A DNA stretch of 5,964 bases from Candidatus Brocadiaceae bacterium (lineage in GTDB: Bacteria; Planctomycetota; Brocadiia; SM23-32), in the NCBI GenBank assembly GCA_003567495.1, contig PWZK01000094.1, forward strand, positions 1 through 5,964. Reading direction: 5' to 3'. Positions 4,568 to 5,964 of this stretch are shown in pieces (within the stretch, counting starts at the first letter, position 1; every line of letters begins with the position of its first letter). The translations under genes and the position numbers were made by a program. Below the pieces are notes generated by a model that saw only the letters and a program-made list of their open reading frames with translations, was not told where the DNA came from and ran no database searches.

Positions 4568-5964
4568 TCAGCATGTTTCTGAGGAATCCGCCAGTTCCAC
4601 CGCCAGGCAGTTGGTGTATTTCGTCGGGAGCCGCTCCGGGAGTTTGACGGTCAAGGTGCCAAAATTCTGGCTAAACTCACACTCGCCGCCACCCAGTATC
4701 CTGACCGAGGCCACTTTTTCCGCTTCCGTAAGGCTCTTAAGCACGACTACCCGGTTTTCGGGGGCCTTCAGAAGGAATGCATATAGCGTGCCGTCTTTGG
4801 TCGCATAACGGATATCGGAGCTGTTCCAGGCGACTTTTTCTTCTTTAAAGCCGTCGATCTCCACCCGGCTGTCGCCTTCCCCGAACTCGCGCCACGGGCG
4901 CGTGCCGTAAATTCCTCCTCCACACGCCGCAAACCAGCCGGCAAGCTCCTGTAGGATCCAGACCGTCTCCTCGTCAATAGACCCGTCCGGCCTTTGCAGA
5001 ATATTGAGAAGCATAGTCCCGTTTTTGGAAACTATATCTATCAACATCTCTATGATATGGTCAGGTTTTTTAAACGGCCTGCGCACGTCATAAAACCAGC
5101 CGCCTATGCATGTATCGGTCTGCCACGGATCGGGATTGATACCGGGCAGCTGGCTTTTTTCGATGTCGAGAACTCCTACGCGATATATCTCAGGGCGACG
5201 GTCTTTCTGGTTGTAAACGGCCCGGTTTTCTCCGTGTTTTTCTATCGATGTGTTGTAGAGGTATGAGACTACATCAAGCCCGTTTTTAAATTCGCTCGCT
5301 CCGGGCGTAGAATTGCCGTTCTCGCCAAACGGCAATGCTCCGTCGGAGTAAAGCAGATCCGGCCCGTAAAGACCGATCACCTCTTTCATGACAGCCAGCC
5401 AGTAATCATGAAATTTTTTGTTTGATGTATACCAGGGTCTTTTACTCCTCAGAGGATCCCGGTCATCGCTTACGTGCTCGTAGTTGTCGAAATAAAAGTC
5501 CCGGTATTCCGGGTCGTTGCCATCGTAAGGCACCCCCGCATAGGGGCCGTAAGTATCCGACCACTTGTTAACGCGCCACCATGAGAAACTGGTCCCCATG
5601 TGTTCGGTCAGACCAAACGGCAGGCCCTCACGCTCCGCCGCGGCCTTCCACAGCCCGCAGATATCCTTCTTCGGCCCGACCTTGACCGAATTAAACCGGT
5701 TGTGTTTCGACGGAAAATTAAAAAAATGGTCGTGATGCATCGCCTGGCCCACGAAATAACGTGCGCCCGCTTTTTTATACAGTTTCATCAGCTCGTCAGG
5801 ATCAAATTTTTCCGCCTTCCAGAGTTTACATATGTCCTTGTAGCCGAACCGGGACGGATGCCCGTAGTGTCGAATATGGTAGAGATACTGCTCGGTGCCC
5901 TGCATATACATGCCGCGCGCGTACCAATCCCCGAACATGGGAACGCTCTGAGGCCCCCAGTGAC
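4568..5964 (-). CDS. GH29 alpha-L-fucosidase, 5' end cut by the window edge
   Basis: This glycoside hydrolase releases terminal alpha-L-fucose from glycans by a retaining mechanism. The visible part has 464 residues. The ATG at 5938 is internal: the frame continues to the edge as HWGPQSVP, the conserved GH29 beginning of the barrel, so the start, any signal peptide and perhaps 30-60 residues lie beyond 5964. Numbering from that His, FGDWYARGMY is at 10-19, HHDHF at 76-80 (usually HHDGF), and LYSDG carries the expected nucleophile Asp207. WQTDTCIGGWFYD (280-292) and KNGTMLLNI (313-321) are further family blocks. The C-terminal beta domain runs from about 361 (GEGDSRVE) to the end. The acid/base residue varies in GH29 and I cannot assign it. 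The cellular location cannot be judged without the N-terminus. Threonine synthase follows 87 bp downstream. Confidence 0.95.
   Translation of the reverse strand, partial: HWGPQSVPMFGDWYARGMYMQGTEQYLYHIRHYGHPSRFGYKDICKLWKAEKFDPDELMKLYKKAGARYFVGQAMHHDHFFNFPSKHNRFNSVKVGPKKDICGLWKAAAEREGLPFGLTEHMGTSFSWWRVNKWSDTYGPYAGVPYDGNDPEYRDFYFDNYEHVSDDRDPLRSKRPWYTSNKKFHDYWLAVMKEVIGLYGPDLLYSDGALPFGENGNSTPGASEFKNGLDVVSYLYNTSIEKHGENRAVYNQKDRRPEIYRVGVLDIEKSQLPGINPDPWQTDTCIGGWFYDVRRPFKKPDHIIEMLIDIVSKNGTMLLNILQRPDGSIDEETVWILQELAGWFAACGGGIYGTRPWREFGEGDSRVEIDGFKEEKVAWNSSDIRYATKDGTLYAFLLKAPENRVVVLKSLTEAEKVASVRILGGGECEFSQNFGTLTVKLPERLPTKYTNCLAVELADSSETC

Noticed and set aside
5936..5938. ATG at 5938 as the fucosidase start
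   Set aside because: The reading frame continues upstream to the window edge as HWGPQSVP, a conserved GH29 block, so this Met is internal.

Overview
The window holds four protein genes and an unusually structured set of intergenic sequences. Gene content and protein style suggest an anaerobic, Gram-negative bacterium of the Planctomycetota/PVC type: two PflA-like radical SAM proteins with twin-arginine N-termini, a zinc-ribbon threonine synthase, and a GH29 alpha-L-fucosidase of the kind common in polysaccharide-degrading planctomycetes and relatives. This placement rests on resemblance only; there is no marker gene.

Layout. Positions 1-446 are non-coding. They carry a near-consensus sigma-70 promoter (88-116), a GC-rich hairpin at the predicted transcript start (124-180), a short direct repeat and a string of smaller stem-loops, forming a leader of about 320 nt. 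The plus-strand gene at 447-1613 encodes an AmmeMemoRadiSam-type radical SAM enzyme. Convergent to it, on the minus strand at 1758-2834, is a second radical SAM protein of the COG1313/PflX-like group, with its own predicted promoter at 3066-3094. Farther right, also on the minus strand, are threonine synthase (3149-4480) and an alpha-L-fucosidase (4568-5964) that is cut by the right edge of the window.

The most striking non-coding feature is a pair of related elements of 133-140 bp in inverted orientation (1609-1748 and 2886-3018) that exactly bracket the second radical SAM gene. Each has conserved ends, a 10-bp-stem hairpin with a four-base loop, a degenerate heptamer array, and an AT-rich hairpin whose two arms change length together between the copies. 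They look like a MITE-like or otherwise structured intergenic repeat family. The left copy appears to supply the stop codon of the first radical SAM gene.

How the genes may work together. The two radical SAM proteins share an N-terminal Cys-x2-Cys-P-x2-Cys motif with a fourth Cys, a CX3CX2C cluster site and Tat-type leaders, so they may act in the same compartment or on the same pathway. Their usual AMMECR1 and Memo partners are not in this window. The fucosidase and threonine synthase share a strand and may be co-transcribed, but I see no metabolic link between them.
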